The notes beneath the pieces were generated by a model. The model did no database searches. It worked only from the letters and a program-made list of their open reading frames with translations, and was not told where the DNA came from. The translations under genes were made by a program, and so were the position numbers. A stretch of DNA of 64,000 nucleotides from Abyssibacter sp036156195 (lineage in GTDB: Bacteria > Pseudomonadota > Gammaproteobacteria > Nevskiales > OUC007): assembly GCA_036156195.1 (NCBI GenBank), contig JAYZUZ010000012.1:124001-188000 (forward strand), written 5' to 3'. Shown here piece by piece: positions 42,405 through 52,000 of the stretch (within the stretch, counting starts at the first letter, position 1; each line of letters begins with the position of its first letter).

Positions 42405-43153
42405 TTCGCCTGGTCTCCGCATTCACTGTCGCCCTGTTGGTCGGTTTGATCATTTTTTTGCCGGTGCGAACGGTCTACGGTTGGTTTGCTCCAGACCAGT
42501 CACCCGTCACCGTACACGGCCTGGCCGGCAGCATAGTTCGCGCCCATGTTGACACCGTGGCTTACCAGCAGCGGCCTGTCGCAACCGATCTGCAATGGCG
42601 CTGGCAACCACTGCGGCTGTTCCTGCTGCAGTTCGGAGGCACTGTAACGGCGGACGTCGCCCGAGGCCCGGTGACGGCGCAAGTGGCGGCCACACCGTGG
42701 GGACGTGTTCAGCTCAAGGCCGTCCAGGGCCGCTTCAGCATCGCTGATTTGCTGGGCTTGGCCGAGTTACAAGGCTTGGGTGTTGGGGGGGGCGCCTCGT
42801 TGGATATCAGCGAACTGGTGTTTAACCCGTCGCGCATTGCGGCTGTCGATGGCGTCGTATCAGTCCGCGACTTGGCCTGGGCATTTGGACCGAAGAACTA
42901 CCCACTCGGTGATTTCGAGGCACGCTTTCTCCTGCAAGAAGATGCCGTCGTCGGGACCTTGGCCGATACCGGTGGCCCCGTTGCGCTTGAGGGCACGGTG
43001 CGACTGGACCCAGTCGCGCGCACGTATGGCCTGGATGGCCGACTCAAGCTGCGAAGTTCGGCAGACCCCGTACTTGGCAACCTCATCAGCGGCTCGCTAG
43101 GTCGCCCCGACGGCCAGGGCTGGTATCGCCTCAAACAACAGGGTCAGTGGTGA
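42401..43153 (+). CDS. gspN: Type II secretion protein GspN
   Basis: A 250-residue protein with one N-terminal membrane segment (FTVALLVGLIIFLPVRTVY) and a periplasmic beta-rich domain (LRLFLLQFGGTVTADVARGP, VALEGTVRLDP). GspN is an accessory, often dispensable T2SS protein of the inner membrane. It is the last secretion gene; its stop overlaps the Nudix gene as GTGA, so nudJ and mnmA may be read from the same transcript. Confidence 0.85.
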   Translation: MIRLVSAFTVALLVGLIIFLPVRTVYGWFAPDQSPVTVHGLAGSIVRAHVDTVAYQQRPVATDLQWRWQPLRLFLLQFGGTVTADVARGPVTAQVAATPWGRVQLKAVQGRFSIADLLGLAELQGLGVGGGASLDISELVFNPSRIAAVDGVVSVRDLAWAFGPKNYPLGDFEARFLLQEDAVVGTLADTGGPVALEGTVRLDPVARTYGLDGRLKLRSSADPVLGNLISGSLGRPDGQGWYRLKQQGQW

Positions 43154-43614
43154 GCTGGCACCCCCATGTCACAGTGGCTGCCGTCATCGAACGGGCCGGC
43201 CAGTTCTTGCTGGTTGAAGAACAGACTCGCCATGGTCTGCAGTGGAACCAACCTGCAGGCCACTGGGAACCCGGTGAAACCTTGCTGGAAGCGGCGATCC
43301 GAGAAACCCGCGAAGAGGCCGCCGTCGCGTTTCAACCCACAGCGATTGTGGGTGTGTACGTTTGGTCACGACCGGACACTACAAGCGACGAGGATGCCGC
43401 CACGTTTCTTCGCGTGACATTTACCGGAGCACTGGTCGGAGACTTTCCCGACCAGCCGTTAGACGAAGGTATTGTACGAGCGCACTGGGCTACGCGTGAC
43501 GAGATCGCCAGCCAACCTGATCGGCTGCGCAGCCCCATGGTGTTGCAAGCGGTTGACCACCATCTGGCAGGGGTTCGGCACTCGCTGGACCTCATCCACC
43601 ATCTCGAAGCATGA
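43150..43614 (+). CDS. nudJ: NUDIX hydrolase, NudJ type (phosphatase)
   Basis: A 154-residue Nudix protein. The catalytic Nudix box is GHWEPGETLLEAAIRETREEAA with its Glu residues intact, and VTVAAVIERAGQFLLVEEQ precedes it as in NudJ. NudJ releases phosphate from thiamine-pyrophosphate-type and nucleoside substrates. The GTG at 43150 overlaps the gspN stop; a second GTG lies one codon earlier. It overlaps mnmA by four bases, and nudJ-mnmA is a common pair. Confidence 0.9.
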   Translation: MSWHPHVTVAAVIERAGQFLLVEEQTRHGLQWNQPAGHWEPGETLLEAAIRETREEAAVAFQPTAIVGVYVWSRPDTTSDEDAATFLRVTFTGALVGDFPDQPLDEGIVRAHWATRDEIASQPDRLRSPMVLQAVDHHLAGVRHSLDLIHHLEA

Positions 43615-44684
43615 GTCTGGTCATCGTCGGCCTGTCTGGCGGCGTTGATTCGGCCGTCGCAGCGCACCGCCTGCTGGAGGCCGGCCACGATGTCGAAGGC
43701 CTGTTCATGTTCAACTGGGCCGAGGACGAAACCGGCTACTGTCAGGCTGCGGACGACTTCAAAGCCGCGCAGGCGGTCGCGGAGCATTTGGGAATCGTGT
43801 TGCATCGCGCCGATTTCTCCCAGCAGTATCTCGACCGCGTGTTCCAGCATTTTATCGATGAGTATGCGGCCGGCCGCACACCGAACCCTGACCTGCTGTG
43901 CAACCGGGAGATCAAGTTCGCGCCGTTTCGTGAGCATGCCCTGCGCCTGGGCGCCGAACGGGTCGCAACGGGCCATTACGCGGACACGGATGGCACCCAG
44001 CTCTACCGCGCCGCGGATGAGAGCAAGGATCAGACCTATTTCCTGGCACTGGTGCGTTCCCAGCAACTGCAGCAGGTTGTGTTTCCGCTCGCCGATGTGC
44101 GCAAGTCAGAAGTCCGGGCCATCGCCGAATCCATCGGTCTACCGAATTTCGACCGCAAGGACTCCACCGGCATCTGCTTCATTGGTGAGCGCAATTTTGC
44201 TGAATTTCTCGGCGGCCATCTCCCCGACCAGCCTGGCCCGATCTGCGACGAATCCGGACGAACCATCGGGCAACACCGGGGCTTGTGGCGATTCACCATC
44301 GGTCAGCGTCGTGGTCTGGGCATTGGCGGCGTACAAGGCGCCAGCGAGTCACCGTGGTTCGTATGTGGCAAGCAGCCGGCCAGCCAGACATTAATCGTGA
44401 CGCAGAATCGCGAACATCCGGTGTTGGCCGGGTCAGTGCTGATCGCAGCCGACGCCAATTGGATCGGCACACCGCCTGCCCTGCCGACGGGTCTTCGAGC
44501 GCGGATCCGTCATCGCCAGCCGTTGTTGAACTGTCAGGTCTCTGCGCTGCCTGATGATCCATCACGTCTGCACGTGCGCTTCGAGCAGCCGCCCTGGGCC
44601 ATCGCGCCCGGACAGTATGTTGTGTTTTATGACGATCGTCGCTGCCTGGGCGGCGCGGTCATCGAGGTGAACGAAGCGTTATAA
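43611..44684 (+). CDS. mnmA: tRNA-specific 2-thiouridylase MnmA
   Basis: The 357-residue enzyme puts sulfur on U34 of tRNA(Lys/Glu/Gln). The ATP PP-loop is GLSGGVDSAVAA near residue 7. The two catalytic cysteines are Cys97 (PNPDLLCNREIKF) and Cys189 (DSTGICFIGERNF), and the tRNA-binding region has ATGHYAD. The C-terminal beta barrel ends in ECLGGAVIEVNEAL-like sequence (CLGGAVIEV). Its stop codon overlaps a perfect TATAAT ahead of acnA. Confidence 0.95.
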   Translation: MSLVIVGLSGGVDSAVAAHRLLEAGHDVEGLFMFNWAEDETGYCQAADDFKAAQAVAEHLGIVLHRADFSQQYLDRVFQHFIDEYAAGRTPNPDLLCNREIKFAPFREHALRLGAERVATGHYADTDGTQLYRAADESKDQTYFLALVRSQQLQQVVFPLADVRKSEVRAIAESIGLPNFDRKDSTGICFIGERNFAEFLGGHLPDQPGPICDESGRTIGQHRGLWRFTIGQRRGLGIGGVQGASESPWFVCGKQPASQTLIVTQNREHPVLAGSVLIAADANWIGTPPALPTGLRARIRHRQPLLNCQVSALPDDPSRLHVRFEQPPWAIAPGQYVVFYDDRRCLGGAVIEVNEAL

Positions 44685-44685
44685 T
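44680..44685 (+). promoter_or_regulatory. Consensus -10 box (TATAAT) ahead of acnA
   Basis: A perfect TATAAT lies across the mnmA stop codon, 53 bases before the acnA ATG. The -35 region about 17 bases upstream (GGTCAT) is poor, so activity may depend on an activator. It would give acnA its own transcript. Confidence 0.5.
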
Positions 44686-44737
44686 CACGTGCCGAATAGC
44701 AACAGCCCCGGTTCACACAAGTTCTTAGGAGAACTCC

Positions 44738-47464
44738 ATGAGTGACAGCTTTTCCGCCCGCGGCACGCTCGATGTCGGCAGTCAGTCCTACGAAATGTAT
44801 CGCCTGAGCGCGTTGGAGAACGACTACCAGGTTTCGCGACTGCCCTACTCCATGAAGATTCTCCTCGAGAATCTGCTTCGCAACGAAAACGGAAAAGATG
44901 TCACCGCAGATGACATCAAGGCCGTGGCGCAATGGAATGCCAAGGCCGAGCAAACGCAAGAGATCGCATTCACCCCGTCTCGCGTCATTCTCCAGGATTT
45001 CACGGGTGTGCCTGCGATTGTTGACCTAGCTGCCATGCGTGATGCCATGCAGGCGTTGGGCGGCGACCCGGACAAGATCAATCCGCTGTCACCGGCGGAG
45101 TTGGTGATTGATCACTCCGTCATGGTGGATCATTTTGCCTCCGACGATGCGCTGGACCTCAACGCCAAGATCGAATTTGATCGCAACAAGGAACGCTACG
45201 CGTTTCTGCGATGGGGCCAGGGCGCGTTTTCCAACTTCAAAGTGGTTCCGCCGGATACTGGCATTGTCCATCAGGTGAACCTGGAATACCTCGCCCGCGT
45301 CATCTTTGATCGCGACGGTGTCGCCTACCCCGATACCGTGGTCGGTACCGACTCCCACACCACCATGATTAAGGGCGTGGGTGTCCTGGGCTGGGGCGTG
45401 GGTGGGATCGAAGCCGAGGCGGCGATGCTCGGACAGCCCATCACGATGCTGATCCCGCAGGTGGTTGGATTCAAGCTCACAGGAAAGTTGCCGGAAGGCA
45501 CCACCGCAACGGATCTCGTGCTCACTGTCACCGAGATGCTGCGAGCCAAGGGCGTGGTCGGCAAGTTTGTGGAATTTTTCGGTGATGGCCTCGCGGAATT
45601 GCCCCTAGCGGATCGGGCAACCATCGCCAACATGGCGCCGGAATACGGCGCAACCTGCGGCATTTTCCCCATTGACGGGGAAACCATTCGCTACCTGGAG
45701 CTGACCGGTCGCGATGCAGATCAGATTGCCCGCATCGAGGCGTATGCGAAGGAACAGGGCATGTGGCGCGTCGATGGCGAGCCTGACCCTGAATACAGCG
45801 ACATGCTGGAACTGGACATGTCCACGGTGCAGCCGAGCCTGGCCGGTCCAAAACGTCCCCAGGACCGTGTCCTGCTCAAGGATATGGGCACGCTGTACCA
45901 GAAGGAAGTCGGTAAATTTGTCGACGAACGCGAAGCAAAGAGTGGCGAGGTTGCACGCCTGGAAGGTGAAGGTGGCGGCGGTGTCGCTGTCGGTTCCGAT
46001 ACCAAGCCCGGCGAGGCGCAGGTCAGCTACAACGGGGAAGAGTTCATCCTCAAGGATGGTGCGGTGGTCATCGCTGCCATCACCTCTTGTACCAATACCT
46101 CGAACCCGGCTGTCCTGATCGCAGCCGGATTGCTGGCGCGTAACGCTCGCCAGCGCGGCCTGGTCGTCAAACCTTGGGTGAAGACTTCCCTGGCACCGGG
46201 CTCCAAGGTTGTAACCGACTACCTGATCAAAGCTGGCCTGATGGACGACTTGGAAGCCCTCGGCTTTCACGTGGTCGGCTATGGCTGCACCACCTGCATC
46301 GGTAACTCGGGCCCCCTGCCAGAGGAAATCTCCAGGGCGATTAACGACCATGACCTCGTCGCAACCTCGGTGCTCTCCGGTAATCGCAACTTCGAAGGAC
46401 GTGTGCACGCAGATGTTCGGATGAACTTCCTGGCTTCGCCACCCCTGGTGGTGGCCTATGCGCTGGCCGGCACTGTGATCAACTCGCTGACGGACGCTCC
46501 ACTGGGTCAGGACGCCGACGGCAAAGATGTGTTCCTGAAAGACGTGTGGCCCAGCCAAAAGGAAATACAGGCACTGATTGGCAGTTCGCTGTCTTCCGAA
46601 ATGTTCAAGAGCAGCTATGGCTCGGTCTTTGAGGGCGATGCGCGCTGGAAAGGCATGGATACACCGGAAGGCAACCGCTTCGACTGGCAGGACGACTCGA
46701 CCTACGTCCAGAATCCTCCCTACTTCGTGGACATGGCCAAGCAGGCAGGCGACATCAACCCGATTAGCGGAGCGCGGTGTCTGGCATTGCTCGGTGATTC
46801 GATCACCACGGACCACATCTCACCCGCGGGCAATATCGCAGCGGATTCACCGGCCGGTCAGTATCTGCAAAGCAAGGGCGTCAAGCCCGTGGATTTCAAC
46901 AGCTACGGATCCCGACGCGGCAATCACGAAGTCATGATGCGCGGCACATTTGCCAACATTCGATTGCGCAACCAACTCGCACCGGGCACCGAGGGTGGAT
47001 GGACTCGTTTCCAGCCGGACGATGAGGAAATGACCATCTACGATGCGGCGATGAAATACCAGGACAACGGGACGCCCCTGGTCGTGCTGGCCGGGAAAGA
47101 GTACGGCACCGGTTCATCGCGAGACTGGGCGGCGAAGGGAACGCAACTACTGGGCGTCAAAGCCGTCATTGCGCAGAGCTTTGAGCGGATTCACCGCTCC
47201 AATCTGGTTGGCTTTGGTGTCTTGCCGCTTTGTTTCAAAGACGGTGAAGATATCGAATCACTGGGTCTGACTGGCAAAGAAACCTTTGACATCAAAGGTC
47301 TGGAAGAAGGCGCCAAGACGGTAACCATCGAGGCTACCGCCAACGATGGAACGACCACGCGCTTTGAGGCCAAAGTACGGATCGACACACCCAAGGAATG
47401 GGATTACTACCGCAACGGCGGCATCTTGCATTACGTACTTCGGGAACTGGCAACGGCCGCCTAG
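44738..47464 (+). CDS. acnA: Aconitate hydratase A
   Basis: The 908-residue TCA-cycle enzyme interconverts citrate and isocitrate with a [4Fe-4S] cluster. Cluster ligands are Cys451 (ITSCTNTSNP) and Cys517/Cys520 (GYGCTTCIGNSGPL). Substrate motifs include VGTDSHTTMI near residue 205 and GDSITTDHISPAG near 683. The swivelling C-terminal domain has GKEYGTGSSRDWAAKG. GGAG lies eight bases before the ATG. Length is normal for AcnA. It ends at a strong terminator. Confidence 0.97.
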   Translation: MSDSFSARGTLDVGSQSYEMYRLSALENDYQVSRLPYSMKILLENLLRNENGKDVTADDIKAVAQWNAKAEQTQEIAFTPSRVILQDFTGVPAIVDLAAMRDAMQALGGDPDKINPLSPAELVIDHSVMVDHFASDDALDLNAKIEFDRNKERYAFLRWGQGAFSNFKVVPPDTGIVHQVNLEYLARVIFDRDGVAYPDTVVGTDSHTTMIKGVGVLGWGVGGIEAEAAMLGQPITMLIPQVVGFKLTGKLPEGTTATDLVLTVTEMLRAKGVVGKFVEFFGDGLAELPLADRATIANMAPEYGATCGIFPIDGETIRYLELTGRDADQIARIEAYAKEQGMWRVDGEPDPEYSDMLELDMSTVQPSLAGPKRPQDRVLLKDMGTLYQKEVGKFVDEREAKSGEVARLEGEGGGGVAVGSDTKPGEAQVSYNGEEFILKDGAVVIAAITSCTNTSNPAVLIAAGLLARNARQRGLVVKPWVKTSLAPGSKVVTDYLIKAGLMDDLEALGFHVVGYGCTTCIGNSGPLPEEISRAINDHDLVATSVLSGNRNFEGRVHADVRMNFLASPPLVVAYALAGTVINSLTDAPLGQDADGKDVFLKDVWPSQKEIQALIGSSLSSEMFKSSYGSVFEGDARWKGMDTPEGNRFDWQDDSTYVQNPPYFVDMAKQAGDINPISGARCLALLGDSITTDHISPAGNIAADSPAGQYLQSKGVKPVDFNSYGSRRGNHEVMMRGTFANIRLRNQLAPGTEGGWTRFQPDDEEMTIYDAAMKYQDNGTPLVVLAGKEYGTGSSRDWAAKGTQLLGVKAVIAQSFERIHRSNLVGFGVLPLCFKDGEDIESLGLTGKETFDIKGLEEGAKTVTIEATANDGTTTRFEAKVRIDTPKEWDYYRNGGILHYVLRELATAA

Positions 47465-47488
47465 GTCCGAGTCACACCCTGGCTAAGG

Positions 47489-47514
47489 GGCCCCGCAGAC
47501 CGCGGGGCCTTTTT
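47489..47514 (+). terminator. Rho-independent terminator of acnA
   Basis: GGCCCCGC, a five-base loop, GCGGGGCC, then TTTTT, 25 bases after the acnA stop. The flanking bases can extend the stem with G-U pairs. Confidence 0.9.
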
Positions 47515-47606
47515 GTGTCACTAACGCATGACGCCACACTGACGTGGCATGGCTGTTGGATTAAAGGTTTCGGACTGACCGAGACAAACAAAGGAATAAG
47601 CGGGCA

Positions 47607-48374
47607 ATGAGACGAGTAGTCTTCAATCAGAAAGGCGGCGTGGGCAAGACAACCATCGTATGTAACCTGGCGGCTATTGCTGCAAGCCGGGGTTTGCGTA
47701 CGCTCGTGCTGGATCTAGATTCCCAGTGCAATGCCACGCAATACCTTCTGGGGGATGCCGCCAGTACAGGCGAGGGTACGATCGGCGATTTTTTTGAAGG
47801 CACGCTGTCCTTTAGTCTGCAGTCTCGGGGATTGGATGCGTTTCTAGTCGCCACCCAGACCAACGGCTTGTACGTGCTGCCGGGCGATCCAGCGCTCGAG
47901 CATTTGCAGCCCAAACTTGAATCCAGACAAAAAATCTACAAGCTGCGACAAGCACTGGACAAGCTGAAGGGATTCGACGCCGTATTTATCGACACTCCGC
48001 CAGCGTTGAATTTTTACAGCCGTTCAGCGCTGATTGCGGCAGACCGCGTCCTGATTCCGTTCGATTGCGATGACTTCGCGCGACAGGCGCTTTACGTTCT
48101 GCTCGATAACATTGCAGAACTGCGCGCAGACCACAACGAAGAGCTGGAAGTCGACGGAATTGTCGCTAACCAGTTTCAACATCGGGCGCGACTTCCACAG
48201 CGGATCGTTCAAGACTTGATTGACGAAGGTTTGCCCGTGCTCGAGACGCGCTTGGCTCCTTCGGTGAAGGTGCGTGAGTCCCATGATCAGGGAAAGCCGC
48301 TCATCGCGTTGGAGCCCAAGCACAAGATCACGGAGCAGTTTGCAGCCCTCTTCGACGAGCTCGACCACGGCTAG
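47607..48374 (+). CDS. Orphan ParA family ATPase
   Basis: A 255-residue P-loop ATPase with deviant Walker A NQKGGVGKTTIVCN at the N-terminus, LDLDSQCNATQYL (A' motif) and Walker B VFIDTPPALN. The PPALN and DFARQAL segments match ParA/Soj rather than MinD. It has no N-terminal DNA-binding domain, and no parB or parS-like gene lies beside it, so it is not a normal partition operon. Its role could be positioning of a protein cluster or the cellulose machinery encoded next door on the other strand; that is speculation. It ends at a terminator shared with the bcs operon. Confidence 0.85.
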   Translation: MRRVVFNQKGGVGKTTIVCNLAAIAASRGLRTLVLDLDSQCNATQYLLGDAASTGEGTIGDFFEGTLSFSLQSRGLDAFLVATQTNGLYVLPGDPALEHLQPKLESRQKIYKLRQALDKLKGFDAVFIDTPPALNFYSRSALIAADRVLIPFDCDDFARQALYVLLDNIAELRADHNEELEVDGIVANQFQHRARLPQRIVQDLIDEGLPVLETRLAPSVKVRESHDQGKPLIALEPKHKITEQFAALFDELDHG

Positions 48375-48400
48375 CGGGCGACCGTGCTATCTGAATAAAA

Positions 48401-48425
48401 AACCGGGTATCCACCCGGTTTTTTT
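48401..48425. terminator. Bidirectional terminator between parA and the bcs operon
   Basis: AACCGGGT, loop ATCC, ACCCGGTT, then a T run, with a run of A before the stem, placed between convergent genes. It ends parA on the plus strand and the cellulose operon on the minus strand. Confidence 0.92.
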
Positions 48426-48433
48426 ATCGTCAC

Positions 48434-49018
48434 TTAAGGCACACGCCCCTCATAGCGTTCACCCGGCGGTAGCACGATACGCGGCTGACTACGGGCCGGT
48501 TCCCACAGCGCCGGCGGCGGTGGTGGCAAGCCTTCAGTCATCCGCGCCTGCGGAACCGCTATCCGGGCGGCCGGGTGAAGTTCGTTACCAGCGTAGTAAT
48601 TCACCCAGCCTCGCAGCCGGGCAAGATTAGCTGCGATATCCGGGCTCTCCGGTGCGAGTCGCTCTGCCCGCTCCAACAACTCGAGCGCGGTGTGGTAATC
48701 ACCCTGCTCCGCCTTCGCGGCAGCAAGGTTATTCAGGGCGACGGGGTCGAAGGGGTTGATCTCTAGCGCTTCTGCAAATCGACGCTCTGCACTTTCAATA
48801 TCACCCTCAGCCATGTTGCGACGACCCAGAGACTGAAACGTCTGGGGCCCATAGCCAAGCTGTGAACGCTGGGCAACACGCATATCCGATGGCGCCTGGG
48901 TCGTTCCCGTGGCAAAGGGATTCTGACTGGGTGCCAACCCGGAAGCAGCGTGTGCAAGGCCGGAAGTCAGCAGCATGGTTGCCGCGATCAGGCCAGTTGA
49001 TTTGATCAAAGTCTTCAC
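48434..49018 (-). CDS. Exported TPR protein at the end of the cellulose operon
   Basis: The 194-residue precursor has a signal peptide (STGLIAATMLLTSGLAHAASG). The middle (about residues 60-135) holds two TPR-like repeats, AEGDIESAERRFAEALEINP and QGDYHTALELLERAERLAP. The tail is Pro-rich. Its ATG overlaps the bcsC stop by four bases, so it is made with the cellulose proteins. I do not recognise it as a named Bcs subunit. A periplasmic adaptor, perhaps working with the TPR region of BcsC, is a reasonable guess only. Confidence 0.7.
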   Translation of the reverse strand: MKTLIKSTGLIAATMLLTSGLAHAASGLAPSQNPFATGTTQAPSDMRVAQRSQLGYGPQTFQSLGRRNMAEGDIESAERRFAEALEINPFDPVALNNLAAAKAEQGDYHTALELLERAERLAPESPDIAANLARLRGWVNYYAGNELHPAARIAVPQARMTEGLPPPPPALWEPARSQPRIVLPPGERYEGRVP

Positions 49019-52000
49019 GATGGGTCTCCTACCCAGTCCGGAGCAAGCCGGCTTGGTGGTAACGGAACTTGAGCCTGTGGACGGAACCAGTATCGCAGGA
49101 AGCCCATTCCGTTGAACTGTTCATAGTCGCGGGCATTGTCAAAACCGAGGGTTGCGCCGATCGATACCTGAGGTGCCAGCATGTACTCGAATTCACCGCT
49201 GAGGTTGAACCCCAGGCCGGTGACGCTTTGCCCCTCATAGCGAGACTCCACGGGCAAAGTCGGTTCATTCTGCTGGAACTCGACCAAGGCTGATTGCAGT
49301 GCATCACTCGTGGGAAAGTACGCCGCATCATCTTCGCGGAAGGACTGGATGCCCAGAGCACCCGAAACCCGGTACGACCAGCGATCCTGCCGTCCCAACC
49401 ACTCAACCGGCACACCCAAACTCAGATAAAACTGGGGGCTGAAGTACCCACCATGTCCGAACGTGAAATAGCGAATATTGTGTTCGTAGAAAAATGAGGT
49501 TGCGTTAATCCCCCAGGTCACGCGCATGTTGTCGCGATCAATCGCCCGACTGTAAAAACCAGCGCCGACCTCAAACTGGGTGTTGTCGAGAACATTGTTG
49601 CCCTCTAATACATAATAGGCGGCATTGGTGTACAAACCGTTCGGGCCACCATCGTAGGCAAGGTCCAACCGCCCGCCCGTGCGCATCACCCCACCCCAGT
49701 TCACGCCGAGCGCGGGATCAAACGCACCTGCATAGGACAACAGGCTATCGGAGACGGAACGGCGCGACAGATCGAGCTGCCAGACCAGATCCCCGGTACG
49801 TGGTGCCCAGCGTATGCCGCCCTGTAGGTCCTCTTCACGAAAGCCGATGGGCGTGGAGCCAACATCCAGACGCAGGTTGGCGACATCGTAGACGAGACCG
49901 ACGGCGACACCGGCATCGTCCTGGGAGAAGCTCAGGTCCTCACGGTCGCCCGCCACCACGCCTTCAACCAATGGAAGTGCCCCGAAAAAAGCCAGCTCCC
50001 GTCCGTCGAGATTGCCCGCATCAAGAAAGACAGGGACAGCACGCAGGCGCACCCTACCGGCCGCAGGCGCAAACGAGAACTCAACCGGCAACTCAAGATC
50101 GGTCAGTTCATCCAGTCCAGGCTGTCCGTCCCGTGTGCGAAGGCTGAGGCCACCCGCACCATAGGCGCTGCGCTGGGCTCGAATCTCGGATATCTCGCGA
50201 AGAATGTCGTCGCGGGGGTCGGTCGCCACCAGCCTGGGTCGCTGCCGCGGAATCTGGGACGGAGCCGGTCGCAACGGTTCGCGAGCCGGATATTCGTAGA
50301 TCACCGGTGGTCGCTGGCTGGATGGCGGCGCTGGAACCGATTGGTAAGCCGGGGCAACGGATCGCGTGGGCGGGGGTATAACCCCTGGATTTGCCGGATA
50401 AGGGACCGTACCTGGAGCGGTTAGTGATTCATCCAGCGTATACGGAGCCGACTCATAAATGACTTCGCCCTCGGATGGTGCTTGAGGGCGAATCGGGTAA
50501 CTACGGTATGTCTCGGGACTTCGCGTATCAGTCTGCGGCGAAAGCGTCGCATCGAACCGATTCGCCGACAAGGTTGCCGGAGAATCTCTGGGCTCTCCCG
50601 GCCGCCCCTGTGCAGGCATTCCGACGGGCTGCGCGCCAAACCCTGTGCCATCGGCCCGCAGCCCGCCTGTTTTACGGATCTGAGCTGCAGCACCACCGGA
50701 CACCAAGGCACGGTCATCATGGAGCCGTGTATCCAGCGCCAGTTCAGCGCCCCTCTTCAGACCGAGCTGCGCACGTTCCGGGTCGATGAGGTAGAGCGTG
50801 GGAGCGTGGCGCCAGCTATCGGTGCCACCCAGTTCGCCGCGATTACTCTCAGCATCCAGTGCCAATGCCTGTCGGAAATACTCCAGTGCGCGGCCGTCCT
50901 GCCCCTGGATGCGGGCAAGCCGTCCTGCAAGCGCATAGAGCCGCGCGTTGCCAGGCTCGCGCTCCAGTGCCTGGGCCAGCAGCGATTCTGCCCTGTCGTA
51001 CTGCTGTAGAGAGATCGAGGCCGCAATCGCCCCTTTGTAGGCATCGATACTACTGGGATCGATGCGCAGAACGCGGTCGTAAATCTCGAGCGTCCGGTCG
51101 TATTCGTTGGCGTCGCTGTACAGCCGCGCCAGCGCCATCAGCAGCCGCGGATCGTTCGGGTTGACCTTGAGCAAGGGGTGCAAGTACTCGTAGGCCAGCG
51201 CCAAATCGCCCTCTTCGCGGATGACATCCGCCTGGCGGAGACGATGCGCCACCTGAAGATTCGCGAGATCCTGACGCTGTTGTGCGGTCAGGCTTGGCTC
51301 GTTCTGCAAGTCCTCAATCTGCACCTCGAACTCGGCGTCCTGTCTGAGTTTCAGAAGCAACGATGCATATTGCAGGCGTGTGCCAGGGTCGGGAACGGCT
51401 TGACGTGACAAGGCCATGCGCATGTACCGCAACGCCTCGCCCTCTTCACCAATCTCCGCCAGGGCCGTTGCCAAGGCACCCAGCAACTCAGGCGATTCAC
51501 CCACCAAGGGTTCGATCTGTCGCAGAATCTGTGCAGCTTGTTCCGGTCGTCCGAGGCGTGCGAAGACGGCCGCGCGCTCGCTTTGATAGCGAACCCACAA
51601 CCGGCGTTGCAGATTGTTCATGTAATCGGTGCGCGACTGCAGTGGCACCTGTTCCAGCAGTTGCAGCCCTTCGTACCAGCGCTGATTTTCGCTAACAAGC
51701 AAGGCCTTGACGTACAGGGCTTCCGCCATACGCGGACTGGAATCCAGCAAGCCGTCAATGAGTGTATTGGCTTCCCGCGTCCGACCCTGGCGCTGGTACA
51801 AGCGGGCCAGATCCAGCCGCACCCAGGGGGACTGCGGATCGAGAATCAGCGCTTCCTTGAGCAAGCGCTCGGCCTCAGCAAAGTTCTGTGCGCTCGTCGC
51901 TTCGCTGGCCTGATCACGCAGATACTGTGCCTTGAGAGTAGCCAGATTGCCGAGTTCGCCACGCTGTTCCTGTGGCACACGTTCTGCAAGCGCGAGCGCT

